Shown here piece after piece: positions 1 through 8,424 of a stretch of DNA of 64,000 nt (the first letter of the stretch is position 1; the number at the start of each line of letters is the position of its first letter). Origin of the DNA: Pedobacter cryoconitis (lineage in GTDB: Bacteria; Bacteroidota; Bacteroidia; Sphingobacteriales; Sphingobacteriaceae); contig NZ_JACHCG010000003.1 of the NCBI RefSeq assembly GCF_014200595.1, positions 283,986-347,985 of the forward strand. The letters are read 5' to 3'. Position numbers and translations under genes: made by a program. The notes under the pieces are model-generated. The model had not been told where the DNA came from, searched no databases, and worked only from the letters and a program-made list of their open reading frames with translations.

Positions 1-1105
1 ACTTTAATACGTTGCTAATGAGTGGAATAACACCTATTGAAGTCGGATCCAGGAAGGAATCTCTCAGGGCTCTGCCGAGGTTTACATGCGCTTTGATACT
101 CTCAGCTCTTAATTGATAATAAGCTGAAAATGAACCAGGTAAGTCAGGATAATTTAGTAAACAATGAGACAATGTTTTCGCATCCAGCATTGCATTTGTA
201 GTACCAGCACTGGTAAATGGAAGTGCCACATGAGCTGCGTCACCAATCAGGACTACATTCTGATAATGAAAACCTGGTAACAGGTCAAAATCCCTGGTAT
301 TCCAGATATAGCTGGTCCGAAAGTCATTGGCTCCCAAAACCTCCTGTACTTCGGCAGGAAAGTCTTTCAACAGGTTGAAACAGAGTTGACGCAATTGTTC
401 ATGATATTGTTCTGAATTACGTATATTAATTGCTTCGGGGATATCAGCTAACAATGGGTCATATTGCATAAACCACACCAGCTCTGTTGCCGAAGTCGGG
501 ATAAGGCCAAAGGATAATCCCTGATCTTTTTGCTGAAATTTAGTAAATCTTCCTTGTAATGATTCAGCAAGTCCGGCGTGCTGTATAATTCCAACGACCT
601 CTTTTACTTTCCCCGGTTCAAATTTCACTTCGCCGAATAATTGCTGCCGCACGATCGAATTCGCTCCATCTGCCCCAATAAAGACATCTCCGTATTCCAC
701 TTCTCCATTGGAAAATGCAGCAGCTACAATTTGATCTGCTTCATAGACGAAATGAGAAAATACACGATTGTTCTTTAACCTGGATACAGGCAGAAATTGA
801 TTTAAACAGGCCAGCAAGTCTGTACGTTTAAAGCATTGCCAGTCTTCCAGCGTTTTTTCATTCTGGATCAGTCCTTCAGCATCCCTGAGTATAAAAGTAT
901 GGACAGGTTTACCCGGAAGCGGGGTTTTACTTTCAATGGCAAGCTCATTCAGCACTGTAATGCCGTCATGATGCATCAAAAAGGCATGCCCGCCTACAGC
1001 AGAAAAGATCTGCCTTTCGTTTACAATCACTTCAATATCATGCTGATGCAAATAAATACCCATGCATAACCCAGCAATCCCACCGCCTAAAATAACTACT
1101 TTCAT
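1..1105 (-). CDS. FAD-dependent monooxygenase, 3' end cut by window edge
   Basis: The frame is open from an ATG at 1105 down to base 1, so about 368 residues are visible and the C-terminus lies outside the window. The N-terminus reads MKVVILGGGIAGLCMG, the Rossmann GxGxxG dinucleotide-binding motif of PHBH-type flavoprotein hydroxylases. Near bases 200-260 the translation gives VVLIGDAAHVALPFTSAGT, the conserved GD motif that contacts FAD ribityl and pyrophosphate. It should be a soluble NAD(P)H-dependent aromatic or polyketide hydroxylase; the substrate cannot be read. Its ATG overlaps the TGA of the upstream aminotransferase (ATGA), so the two are translationally coupled and may work on the same small molecule. 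Confidence 0.9.
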   Translation of the reverse strand, partial: MKVVILGGGIAGLCMGIYLHQHDIEVIVNERQIFSAVGGHAFLMHHDGITVLNELAIESKTPLPGKPVHTFILRDAEGLIQNEKTLEDWQCFKRTDLLACLNQFLPVSRLKNNRVFSHFVYEADQIVAAAFSNGEVEYGDVFIGADGANSIVRQQLFGEVKFEPGKVKEVVGIIQHAGLAESLQGRFTKFQQKDQGLSFGLIPTSATELVWFMQYDPLLADIPEAINIRNSEQYHEQLRQLCFNLLKDFPAEVQEVLGANDFRTSYIWNTRDFDLLPGFHYQNVVLIGDAAHVALPFTSAGTTNAMLDAKTLSHCLLNYPDLPGSFSAYYQLRAESIKAHVNLGRALRDSFLDPTSIGVIPLISNVLK

Positions 1106-2271
1106 AAATTATTAACGGTGGTTTTTATGTTGTGTAATGCTTCATTGAGAATATCTTCTGAAGTCGCAAAACTCATTCTGATAAATCCTTCTGCACCTTC
1201 TCCAAACCATTCTTTAGCACCGGGAACTACAGCAACTTTTGCCCGGTCGAGTAAAAGCTGATGGATTTCTTTACTGCTTTTTCCAGTCCCTGTAATATTG
1301 GTGAATGCGACATAACATCCTTCTGGAGAAATACATTTAAATCCTTGTGTAGCATTGAGTTCTCTAACGGTCAGATCTCTCATTTTCTGAAGGTGTACCA
1401 GGAAATCATCTAACCAGTATCCGCAGTCGTTCAATGCTGTGGTCGCTGCCACCTGCGAAAGTATGTTTGCGCCATGGATAGTAGACCCGTGAAGTGAAAC
1501 TTCAAACAAACGATCATAATGTGCCTGGTTGGATGCCATAACTGCTCCGATCCGCAGGCCTGCAAGCCCGTAGGATTTACTAAAACCTGTGACCGTTATA
1601 GTCTGATTCCTGATCTCTTCATTGAGGGAAGCTATACTTGTATATAAGTTTGGGGTATAAACAATATCACTCCATATTTCGTCTGATAAAATAATCAGCC
1701 CGTGTTTACACGCTATCTCCCCCAGCTGGAGCAATTCATCTTTTTTAAAGACCTTTCCCGTCGGGTTTAATGGGTTGCAAAGACAGATCATACGGGTTTT
1801 AGGCGTAATCAGCTGTTCGAGTTTACCAAAATCAACCGTATCAGATCCCGGAGGGATAGCAAATGGGACAGCAACGCCGCCAACAGCTTCGGTTGAGTAT
1901 CTGAAAAGAAAATCTACGGGGTCAAAGATAATAGCTTCCTCCCCTGCTGAAAGAAATGCTTTACAGGTTAAATAAATCCCGAAAGCGGCACTGTCAACTG
2001 GAAATATAAATCCGGGATTCGCCGGAATGTTCCGTTTAACAACATAGTAATTAGCTAAACTTTCGTTAAACTCAGGCAATCCTGAGGCAGGGCCATAAGA
2101 AAGATATCTATCCTTTGTAAACCGGATAATTGATTCTGCAATTTCGGGCGCACTCGGAAAGTCCGGATCAGCAGCAGTCAGCGGAATAACTCCCTCAGGC
2201 ACAGTAGCCCATCTTAGGTTAAACGCTCTTTTCTTTAGAATATCAAGGTTGACAGATTGGGATTGAAACAT
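1102..2271 (-). CDS. PLP-dependent aminotransferase, class I/II (MalY/PatB-like)
   Basis: A 389-residue fold-type I PLP enzyme of the usual length for the family. Visible motifs are SYGPASGLPEF near residue 58, CNPLNPTGKVF near 165, LSDEIWSDIVY with the pyridine-binding Asp197, and FSKSYGLAGLRIG with the predicted Schiff-base Lys232; RMSFA near the C-terminus fits the substrate carboxylate Arg. Family members are aminotransferases or cystathionine beta-lyase-like C-S lyases, and sequence reading alone does not choose between them. It starts 9 bases after the response regulator stop and overlaps the FAD monooxygenase start, so all four genes from 4178 downward may form one transcript. Confidence 0.88.
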   Translation of the reverse strand: MFQSQSVNLDILKKRAFNLRWATVPEGVIPLTAADPDFPSAPEIAESIIRFTKDRYLSYGPASGLPEFNESLANYYVVKRNIPANPGFIFPVDSAAFGIYLTCKAFLSAGEEAIIFDPVDFLFRYSTEAVGGVAVPFAIPPGSDTVDFGKLEQLITPKTRMICLCNPLNPTGKVFKKDELLQLGEIACKHGLIILSDEIWSDIVYTPNLYTSIASLNEEIRNQTITVTGFSKSYGLAGLRIGAVMASNQAHYDRLFEVSLHGSTIHGANILSQVAATTALNDCGYWLDDFLVHLQKMRDLTVRELNATQGFKCISPEGCYVAFTNITGTGKSSKEIHQLLLDRAKVAVVPGAKEWFGEGAEGFIRMSFATSEDILNEALHNIKTTVNNL

Positions 2272-2280
2272 CCTCTAAAA

Positions 2281-2670
2281 CTATAAATTTTCTAGAATTT
2301 CCAGAAACTTTTCTTTCACTAAGGGCTTGATTATAAATTCACAAACTTCGTCTATATTTTTTGATCTCTCCATTTCATGCGGGGAGATAGAGGAAGAGAC
2401 AATATAGAGTTCGTTTCTCTTCACAAAAGAAGGGTATAATTCCTGGTATTCAGCCAAAAACTCCCATCCATCCATAACTGGCATATTCAGGTCCAGAAAG
2501 ATAACATCCGGCAGAAGTTCCTTTTTATCCTGGATTTCTTTCAGATGTGTAATCGCTTGCAGTCCATCTGAAAAGACTTCTACCTCCACATTTTCAGAGA
2601 CTTTCAGCATTGTTTTTTTTGTAAGAAATACAAAAATATCATCATCATCGATGAGGTACACTTTTTTCAT
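2281..2670 (-). CDS. single-domain response regulator (CheY/Rcp-like)
   Basis: A receiver domain only, 129 residues, starting MKKVYLIDDDD. The acidic pocket is the DDDD run near residue 8, the phosphoacceptor is Asp60 in FLDLNMPVMDGWEF, and the conserved Lys is Lys115 in FIIKPL. No output domain follows, so it should act by protein contact or phosphotransfer. A longer frame opens at 2742, but its first 24 codons lie inside the kinase gene and do not resemble a receiver. The ATG at 2670 overlaps the kinase stop as TAATG, typical of coupled translation. It is the likely phosphate acceptor of the kinase just upstream. Confidence 0.93.
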   Translation of the reverse strand: MKKVYLIDDDDIFVFLTKKTMLKVSENVEVEVFSDGLQAITHLKEIQDKKELLPDVIFLDLNMPVMDGWEFLAEYQELYPSFVKRNELYIVSSSISPHEMERSKNIDEVCEFIIKPLVKEKFLEILENL

Positions 2671-4178
2671 TACCAATTCATATTTTGATTTATAAATTCT
2701 ATAGAAAAAATAGAACCCTGGTCCGGAAGACTTTCCACCCAAATTTTACCTCCCATGGCTTCCACCTGGGTTTTAGTCATAAATAATCCAAGGCCTTTTG
2801 CATCAGGATGGCGGTGAAATACCTTTCCAATTTTAAAGATATTGTCTTTATGTTTAACAAGGTCTATACCCAATCCATTATCCTGAACAGTCAGCACAAT
2901 ATTTCCCTCCTTCATTTTAGAGGCGAGGTTCAGTGACAGTTGTCTTTCTGGCGACTGGTATTTAATTGCATTACTGATCAGGTTATAAAAAATACTTGCC
3001 AGATATTTATGCGGATATAATACTGCTGGTGCATCTTCAAAGTCCACCCTGATTTTTGCTTTTGCTTTCTGGATCTCGACATAGAGTCCGTCAAGTGCTT
3101 CCTGAAGACAAGTACTAAAGTTCAGCCTGTCCAGTTTAATATCTCTGTCTAATCTGATCTGTATAGATTCTACCAGCTCATTAAATGTACTTTTCAGATT
3201 TTCTATGACAGGTTCGAGTTTGGAAACCAGCATTTTCTGCTCTTCAGCATCTTCGGCTTCCTGTATAAACTCTGCCAGCATCGCCATATTAATTAACGGC
3301 CCGCGTAAATTATGGGAAACTACATTACAGAAATCTATCAGTTGTGTATTCTGAATAGCCAGCTGCTCCATAATCAGCGTTTGCTTTTCTTCCAGTAGTT
3401 TTCGTTCCGTAATATCTATTCCAAAACCAATCACCATAATGAAATTCCCCTTTTCATCATGCATAGGGAACATCCTTCTTAAAAAGGTGATATTATTTCC
3501 ATCAGGGTCTTTCTGGCTTTCTTCCCAGCCTATCGCCTTTCCGGTATTCTTTACTTCAAGGAACTGTGCTCTGCGCGCTTTCGCTATCTCCGGATCACGG
3601 TTCCTGAAAGCACCATATTCAAAGTCATCCTTTCCTATAATGAACTTTCTGTATTCTTCATTTTTAATCGCCATTGGATTGGCAAAAAGATACTTATGAT
3701 CAGCGTCAAATACAACAATATCCTGCGGAATATTATTGAGAATACTCTCATAAAATTCTTTAATACTATTATTAATGACAGGAAGTTTGAGTTGTAACAA
3801 ACTGGCTACCTGCTGTGCAAGCAGGGCAAGCCCCTTATGCTGGTCCTGATTTAGTGTAATTTGTTTCGGGCCGGCCACACTTAAATGTCCAATAACCAGA
3901 TTCTTATTCACAACTACAGGTATAGCGATCAGAAACGGGAATATGTCGTTGATCGAATTGTCTCTGGGAGTTTCAGTCAGGTCAATACCCAGTTTTGCTT
4001 TATACCATATCCGGTTATTATCAACAAAAGTGATAGCCGAAACCGGTGCCTGTGTAATAATAGCAGCAAGTTTGACGATATTGTCAAACTCCTGTTCTTC
4101 ACCAGTATCCAAAATTTCCAACACATAAAGCGCAGCAATTCTGTCAGCTTCATTCCTAAGTGATGGGATATTAATCAT
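2670..4178 (-). CDS. sensor histidine kinase, GAF-PAS-HisKA-HATPase
   Basis: A 502-residue cytosolic kinase without membrane segments. Domains in order: GAF-like about 20-132, PAS about 142-258 ending in the DITERK linker, a dimerisation/phosphoacceptor helix with His289 in VVSHNLRGPL, and a HATPase domain with an N box (NLISNAIKY), G1 (DNGLGID) and G2 (KGLGLFMTK). The VVSHNLRGPL form of the H-box is common in Bacteroidota kinases paired with small Rcp-like regulators, and such a regulator follows in an overlapping frame. The ligand of the GAF or PAS domain is unknown. A -7 box lies about 31 bases upstream. Confidence 0.93.
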   Translation of the reverse strand: MINIPSLRNEADRIAALYVLEILDTGEEQEFDNIVKLAAIITQAPVSAITFVDNNRIWYKAKLGIDLTETPRDNSINDIFPFLIAIPVVVNKNLVIGHLSVAGPKQITLNQDQHKGLALLAQQVASLLQLKLPVINNSIKEFYESILNNIPQDIVVFDADHKYLFANPMAIKNEEYRKFIIGKDDFEYGAFRNRDPEIAKARRAQFLEVKNTGKAIGWEESQKDPDGNNITFLRRMFPMHDEKGNFIMVIGFGIDITERKLLEEKQTLIMEQLAIQNTQLIDFCNVVSHNLRGPLINMAMLAEFIQEAEDAEEQKMLVSKLEPVIENLKSTFNELVESIQIRLDRDIKLDRLNFSTCLQEALDGLYVEIQKAKAKIRVDFEDAPAVLYPHKYLASIFYNLISNAIKYQSPERQLSLNLASKMKEGNIVLTVQDNGLGIDLVKHKDNIFKIGKVFHRHPDAKGLGLFMTKTQVEAMGGKIWVESLPDQGSIFSIEFINQNMNW

Positions 4179-4209
4179 ATGCAGGTTTCAGTCAACAATT
4201 TTGACGATA

Positions 4210-4217
4210 CAAAGCTA
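4210..4217 (-). promoter_or_regulatory. Bacteroidota -7 promoter box TAGCTTTG
   Basis: On the minus strand this reads TAGCTTTG, matching the Bacteroidota -7 consensus TAnnTTTG. It sits about 31 bases before the kinase ATG at 4178. No clear -33 TTG is seen at the expected distance. It would drive the kinase, regulator, aminotransferase and monooxygenase operon. Confidence 0.5.
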
Positions 4218-4432
4218 GTTATTAGATTGATTCTTTTATTAAAAAGAAAAAGCCTTGTGATCATTTATCCAAGATAGAATTTTTTCTCCACATTCAATCC
4301 TGCTCTAAAGTAAACAGTCGTTCTTTTTATTCACCATTTCAATAATTATGTGAATAAAGACCGCCCATTTTGTTCATTATCTTTAAATAAATTGAGAAAT
4401 TGTCAGGATGTTTGAATATTTTAGTGTTTTAA

Positions 4433-5611
4433 ATGGTTATGAGACAAAACTTTAGGTGGCAGGAAAGACACAACACTGAGGATATGATGGGGTACGCTGA
4501 AAAGAATAAAAACTTTCTCACGATCATTGAAAAATGCAACGAACTAATATTTTTTACTAAAAAAAACGGCGACTTTATTCATGTTACCACCGCTGCTGAA
4601 CAACTATTCGGTTTTAGCAATCAGGAGTACGCCGGATTCAACCTGACGGATACTGTACATCCGGAAGAGCTGAATCATACCAGGGAAAGGCTTCAGCTTG
4701 TACTTTCTTCTCCGGGTGCGAATGTTAATTTGAAATTCAGAAGCAGAACCAAACAAAACGAGTACCGCTGGATAGAAGGTGTAGTTACCAACTTATTAGA
4801 GGAGAGTATGCAGGCGCTAATGTTCAGATTTAATGATATTACAGACCGGGTAAATGATGAAAATGAACAGGCCTTGCTGCTTCAGGATTTTACCAAAAGA
4901 AATCAGGATCTCAATCAGTTTGTTTATATTATATCCCATAACCTGAGAACACCTCTTGCCAATTTGATAGGCTTGATTAATATTCTGGAAACCGATCTCC
5001 TGGACGACTACAACAAAGGTATTGTGGACTTGTTTAAATGTTCTACAGACAGGTTAAGTGAGACGGTATTTGACCTTACCCATATTTTGACCCTGAAAGA
5101 CAATCAGGGTGTAAAAATCACGAAAGTTAATGTGCAGAAAACATTTGAAAAAGTATGTCACTCGTTTAATGAACAAATTAAACAGCTTGGTGTGATCCTG
5201 ACCAGTAATTTTGATTGCACATATATACATTTCAACAAAAGTTATCTGGAAAGTATATTGATGAATTTGTTGTCAAATGCGATTAAATACCGCTTGCAGA
5301 ACAGACAGCTTGAAATCAATTTAAACCTAACCATGGATGAGCACAATAACTGTACACTGCGTTTTTCGGATAATGGAATGGGTATTGACATGAATGTCAA
5401 CAAAGACAAGCTCTTTGGTCTTCATCAACGCTTTCATAACCATATTACCGGGAATGGAGTGGGCTTGTTTATTACGAAGTCACAGATTACCTCTATGGGC
5501 GGAAATATCGAGGTTCAAAGTGCAGTAAATGAAGGAACGACTTTTACCATTACTTTTAAGGGCGAACCTGTTAACTTGTTAAACCAGAACCACCAGCCTG
5601 TCCTACAATAG
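4433..5611 (+). CDS. PAS sensor histidine kinase
   Basis: A 392-residue soluble kinase. A PAS domain spans about 27-140 and ends in FNDITDR. The phosphoacceptor is His169 in IISHNLRTPL, and the HATPase domain has NLLSNAIKY, DNGMGID and GNGVGLFITK. No transmembrane segment or receiver is present. It is closely similar in architecture to the minus-strand kinase at 2670-4178. Two in-frame ATGs (4433 and 4439) are equally plausible starts because no ribosome-binding site distinguishes them. The last 41 bases overlap the 3' end of the membrane PAS gene on the opposite strand, so the two genes are convergent and antisense at their ends. Confidence 0.9.
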   Translation: MVMRQNFRWQERHNTEDMMGYAEKNKNFLTIIEKCNELIFFTKKNGDFIHVTTAAEQLFGFSNQEYAGFNLTDTVHPEELNHTRERLQLVLSSPGANVNLKFRSRTKQNEYRWIEGVVTNLLEESMQALMFRFNDITDRVNDENEQALLLQDFTKRNQDLNQFVYIISHNLRTPLANLIGLINILETDLLDDYNKGIVDLFKCSTDRLSETVFDLTHILTLKDNQGVKITKVNVQKTFEKVCHSFNEQIKQLGVILTSNFDCTYIHFNKSYLESILMNLLSNAIKYRLQNRQLEINLNLTMDEHNNCTLRFSDNGMGIDMNVNKDKLFGLHQRFHNHITGNGVGLFITKSQITSMGGNIEVQSAVNEGTTFTITFKGEPVNLLNQNHQPVLQ

Positions 5612-6812
5612 ATTCTATTGCCATATTTAATTTCTGAGAAGAGTCATTCAGGAAGTTCAAAGTCTGTTGGGTATCTTCTCCGGGATATTTGATCAGGAAC
5701 TCAGTTAAACTCATAATATTTGCCAGCGGAGCCCTGACCATGTGACTTTGTATCCAGGCGATTTCTTTCAGGTCTTTGTTCTGACGTTCGATTTTCTGAA
5801 TGTAATTAATCCGTTCAGAAACATCTGTTGCCAAAACCAGACGTGCTTCTCGCTCTTCGAACCGGATGGTATTGGTCTCAATCTCTACCGGAAAAACCTC
5901 TTTATTTTTATTAATATGAATTAATATCCCGGAATAATCCCTGTTCTTAATCATACTGGTCAGATCCATCAGTTTACTGCTTTCTGATTGCGGACGAATA
6001 TCCACAATATTCATTTGGAGGAATTCTTCTTTGGTATAACCATATTTATTACAGGCTGCATCATTTGCATGCAGGAATTTGCCATTCTCCATGTCAAAGA
6101 CATACATTGGAACGGGATTGGCTTCGAAGGTATTTCTGAAATAGCGTTCTGAGGCATCCAGTCTGGAAATCAGGCTTGCTTCTTTTTTAATAGTCTGCTC
6201 CAGGCCATTCAGGACTTTACTGATCAGCATCACACTAATTAAACTTACAAAAATAAGATTACCCGAGTAAGATGCCCAAAGTGGCAGATCATAGCTTTGC
6301 AATAACGGACTTTCAAAGAGTTTATACTGGATGACAGCCCCAAAGCCAGCGCAAATCAGCACATTTAATCCTACGAGCCAGTAGGCCGCGGGACGGGGGA
6401 AAATCATAGCAGAAAAAATCGTAATAATAATCAAATAAAGTACTCCGGGCCCCTCTGAGCCTAAAACTGCTATATAAATGATCGCCAGCACATATAGAAG
6501 AAATAGTGCCAATATTTTCCTGGTATGAATCATGATTTTCTTATTGAAAATAATAGATAATAGGGCAAATACAAAAACAACGTTGAACCATTGCACGATA
6601 GTATTGCCGGCAAAAAAACCAAAGGTGACTGAAGAGACAAATGCAACTATGCTGATGACAAAACCATAGCTGATCACATTTCTGAAAAGTCGTTTCCGCC
6701 AAAAGACATGCTCCTCTTCTGAGGGGTCTGAATTTCTGAGCACCGCCTGTTCAATCAGCCGCTGCATCCTCCACCAATGTTCTTTGATTGAAAACATAAA
6801 CTTTATCCCCAA
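5571..6812 (-). CDS. membrane PAS protein with H-box but no HATPase domain
   Basis: 413 residues. The N-terminal half holds five or six hydrophobic segments (about 48-205). A PAS domain follows at about 222-340, then a dimerisation helix with IQSHMVRAPLANIM around His357. Only 56 residues follow that His, and no N, G1 or G2 box is present, so the ATP-binding domain of a kinase is missing. The stop codon is a clean one in a frame that is not visibly broken, so this looks like a real architecture. It might accept phosphate from another kinase, dimerise with one, or only sense. The start at 6812 overlaps the nucleotidyltransferase stop by 10 bases; an alternative ATG lies at 6797. Confidence 0.85.
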   Translation of the reverse strand: MGIKFMFSIKEHWWRMQRLIEQAVLRNSDPSEEEHVFWRKRLFRNVISYGFVISIVAFVSSVTFGFFAGNTIVQWFNVVFVFALLSIIFNKKIMIHTRKILALFLLYVLAIIYIAVLGSEGPGVLYLIIITIFSAMIFPRPAAYWLVGLNVLICAGFGAVIQYKLFESPLLQSYDLPLWASYSGNLIFVSLISVMLISKVLNGLEQTIKKEASLISRLDASERYFRNTFEANPVPMYVFDMENGKFLHANDAACNKYGYTKEEFLQMNIVDIRPQSESSKLMDLTSMIKNRDYSGILIHINKNKEVFPVEIETNTIRFEEREARLVLATDVSERINYIQKIERQNKDLKEIAWIQSHMVRAPLANIMSLTEFLIKYPGEDTQQTLNFLNDSSQKLNMAIESIVGQAGGSGLTS

Positions 6813-7711
6813 AGATTAGCAGGATAAACACCTTCGTCCGCAAGCTTTTGTAAGGCAGCTTTAACCACCGGCGCATCTTCTTTAAAAGTCACCCCAAACC
6901 ATTTAGCTTGTGTAGGAATCATCTTCACGACACCCTCACCAGATTTAATCAACAGATCGGCAACCTCAGGAATAAGGAATTCTGCCTTTAAATCAGTGGT
7001 ATTGTTGTCCAGAAATTTATAATATTCCTGTTCAGACCAGTTTACAAAGTCTGGTGTGAAACAAAAGAAATTCATACTTACTTTAGTATCCAGTGGAAGT
7101 TCCTGAACTGAATCACCTGTTTTGGTAAATGCTTTACCGTCTTCTTTATAGATTTCTTTACGTTCAGTAATACTTACAATCTCCTGCGCTGCATTTACAT
7201 TAATCTCTCCGCGTGTTACCGAACCGTTATCACTTAAAGTATTTTTTAATTCATATCCTATACAAGCATATTTATTGACTGCTATAGCTGTAGTCAAAAA
7301 GTTATAAGCTTGCTTAAAAGCATCAAAACCATAAAAATCATCCGCATTAATTACTGCAAACGGGCCATCCAATACCTCTTTACAGCACAATAACGCATGT
7401 GAAGTTCCAAAAGGTTTTGTCCTGTCTACAGGGATATTTCTACCACCACTAAAGCTTTCCAGTGATTGATATACATAATCTGTAGCAATCTTATCACTCA
7501 ATTTAGGCTCAATAACTTCTTTAAATGCAGCTGAGAATTCCTCTCTTATAATAAAGATGACCTTTCCAAATCCAGCTTTTATAGCATCATAAATGGAATA
7601 TTCCATTATAGTTTCTCCCGAAGGGCCAAAAGATTCAGTTTGCTTATTACCGCCATATCTGCTAGCCATACCAGCAGCAAGAATAACAAGAGAAGGTTTT
7701 GTTGTATCCAT
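6803..7711 (-). CDS. sugar-phosphate nucleotidyltransferase
   Basis: A 302-residue NTP-transferase fold protein. The N-terminus has the nucleotide-binding signature LAAGMASRYGGNKQTESFG, a variant of the GxGxRxxPxTxxxPK loop, and INADDFYG near residue 120 carries the metal-binding Asp. The family transfers NMP from an NTP to a sugar 1-phosphate; the exact sugar and base cannot be read here. It is not a classical RmlA, so it should not be assumed to supply dTDP-glucose for the neighbouring polysaccharide locus. It is co-directional with, and overlaps, the membrane PAS gene. Confidence 0.82.
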   Translation of the reverse strand: MDTTKPSLVILAAGMASRYGGNKQTESFGPSGETIMEYSIYDAIKAGFGKVIFIIREEFSAAFKEVIEPKLSDKIATDYVYQSLESFSGGRNIPVDRTKPFGTSHALLCCKEVLDGPFAVINADDFYGFDAFKQAYNFLTTAIAVNKYACIGYELKNTLSDNGSVTRGEINVNAAQEIVSITERKEIYKEDGKAFTKTGDSVQELPLDTKVSMNFFCFTPDFVNWSEQEYYKFLDNNTTDLKAEFLIPEVADLLIKSGEGVVKMIPTQAKWFGVTFKEDAPVVKAALQKLADEGVYPANLWG

Positions 7712-7797
7712 AGAATTTTAAATAGTTCAATATAAATTAGCAAAAGTTACTCCATCTTTTTATTCAGTGCTTCACCGGCATTAATAAAATTACAATG

Positions 7798-7805
7798 TAC
7801 CTTTG
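7798..7805 (+). promoter_or_regulatory. -7 promoter box TACCTTTG
   Basis: TACCTTTG matches TAnnTTTG. It lies on top of the most upstream ATG (7795) of the methyltransferase frame, so transcription would begin after that ATG and the ATG at 7825 becomes the better start. Confidence 0.55.
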
Positions 7806-7824
7806 TATGGAGCGAAAAATAACT

Positions 7825-8403
7825 ATGATTGACAATTTTTCAAGCGATGCAGCATTCGATAGTTTATACTCCCTGAGAGCGCAACAGCTATCTTCTATCC
7901 ACTGGACTCCTATAGACGTTGCTAAAAAGGCCGCTATACACCTTACTGGAGGAGAAGGAAAGAATATTCTGGATATAGGAAGTGGGGTGGGTAAATTTTG
8001 TCTTGTAGCTGCTCAATTTTTTCCAGACCATATTTTTCATGGTGTGGAGCAGAGGAAAGCGTTAGTAGACGAGGCAATTATTGCCCAAAATGCAACAAGG
8101 ATAACCAATGTAAATTTTATCCACGCTAATTTTAATGAACTTAGCATGGATGATTATGATCATATCTATTTTTATAATTCTTTCAGCGAAAACTTATTCC
8201 ATTATAAGCCTATTGATAACCTGGTTGATTGTTCCGAAGCTATTTATAATGAATACCTTAGTCAGTTTTACAACTTACTGGAAGAAAAACCTTCAGGTAC
8301 AAGAGTAGCAACCTTTCATTGCAGCAATGAATATGTGCCTTCTTCTTATAAAAGAGTTCAGCATATTACCGGGGAAGCTCTAAAGCTTTGGATTAAAAGA
8401 TAA
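7825..8403 (+). CDS. class I SAM-dependent methyltransferase
   Basis: 192 residues from the preferred ATG at 7825 (MIDNFSSDAAF). The SAM-binding motif I reads ILDIGSGVGKFC near residue 59, followed by an acidic residue in HGVEQRK and a motif near NVNFIHANFNEL. The frame is open back to 7795, but a -7 box covers that ATG. The substrate is unknown: the protein is short and has no recognisable substrate domain. It stands alone on the plus strand and ends 21 bases before the convergent dehydratase gene, with no room for a separate terminator. Confidence 0.8.
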   Translation: MIDNFSSDAAFDSLYSLRAQQLSSIHWTPIDVAKKAAIHLTGGEGKNILDIGSGVGKFCLVAAQFFPDHIFHGVEQRKALVDEAIIAQNATRITNVNFIHANFNELSMDDYDHIYFYNSFSENLFHYKPIDNLVDCSEAIYNEYLSQFYNLLEEKPSGTRVATFHCSNEYVPSSYKRVQHITGEALKLWIKR

Positions 8404-8424
8404 GTTGCGTTATGAAATGATAAG

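Noticed and set aside
2671..2742. Longer start for the response regulator
   Set aside because: Those codons overlap the kinase ATPase domain and precede the canonical receiver start; the ATG at 2670 overlaps the kinase stop as TAATG.
6803..7711. Assigning the nucleotidyltransferase as RmlA of the polysaccharide locus
   Set aside because: Its N-terminal loop is a variant of the nucleotide-binding signature, and it lies outside the operon next to a sensor gene; the sugar and base cannot be read.
7741..7750. Minus-strand -7 box for the nucleotidyltransferase gene
   Set aside because: The sequence reads TAACTTTTG, one base too long for TAnnTTTG, and no -33 element is seen; left uncalled.
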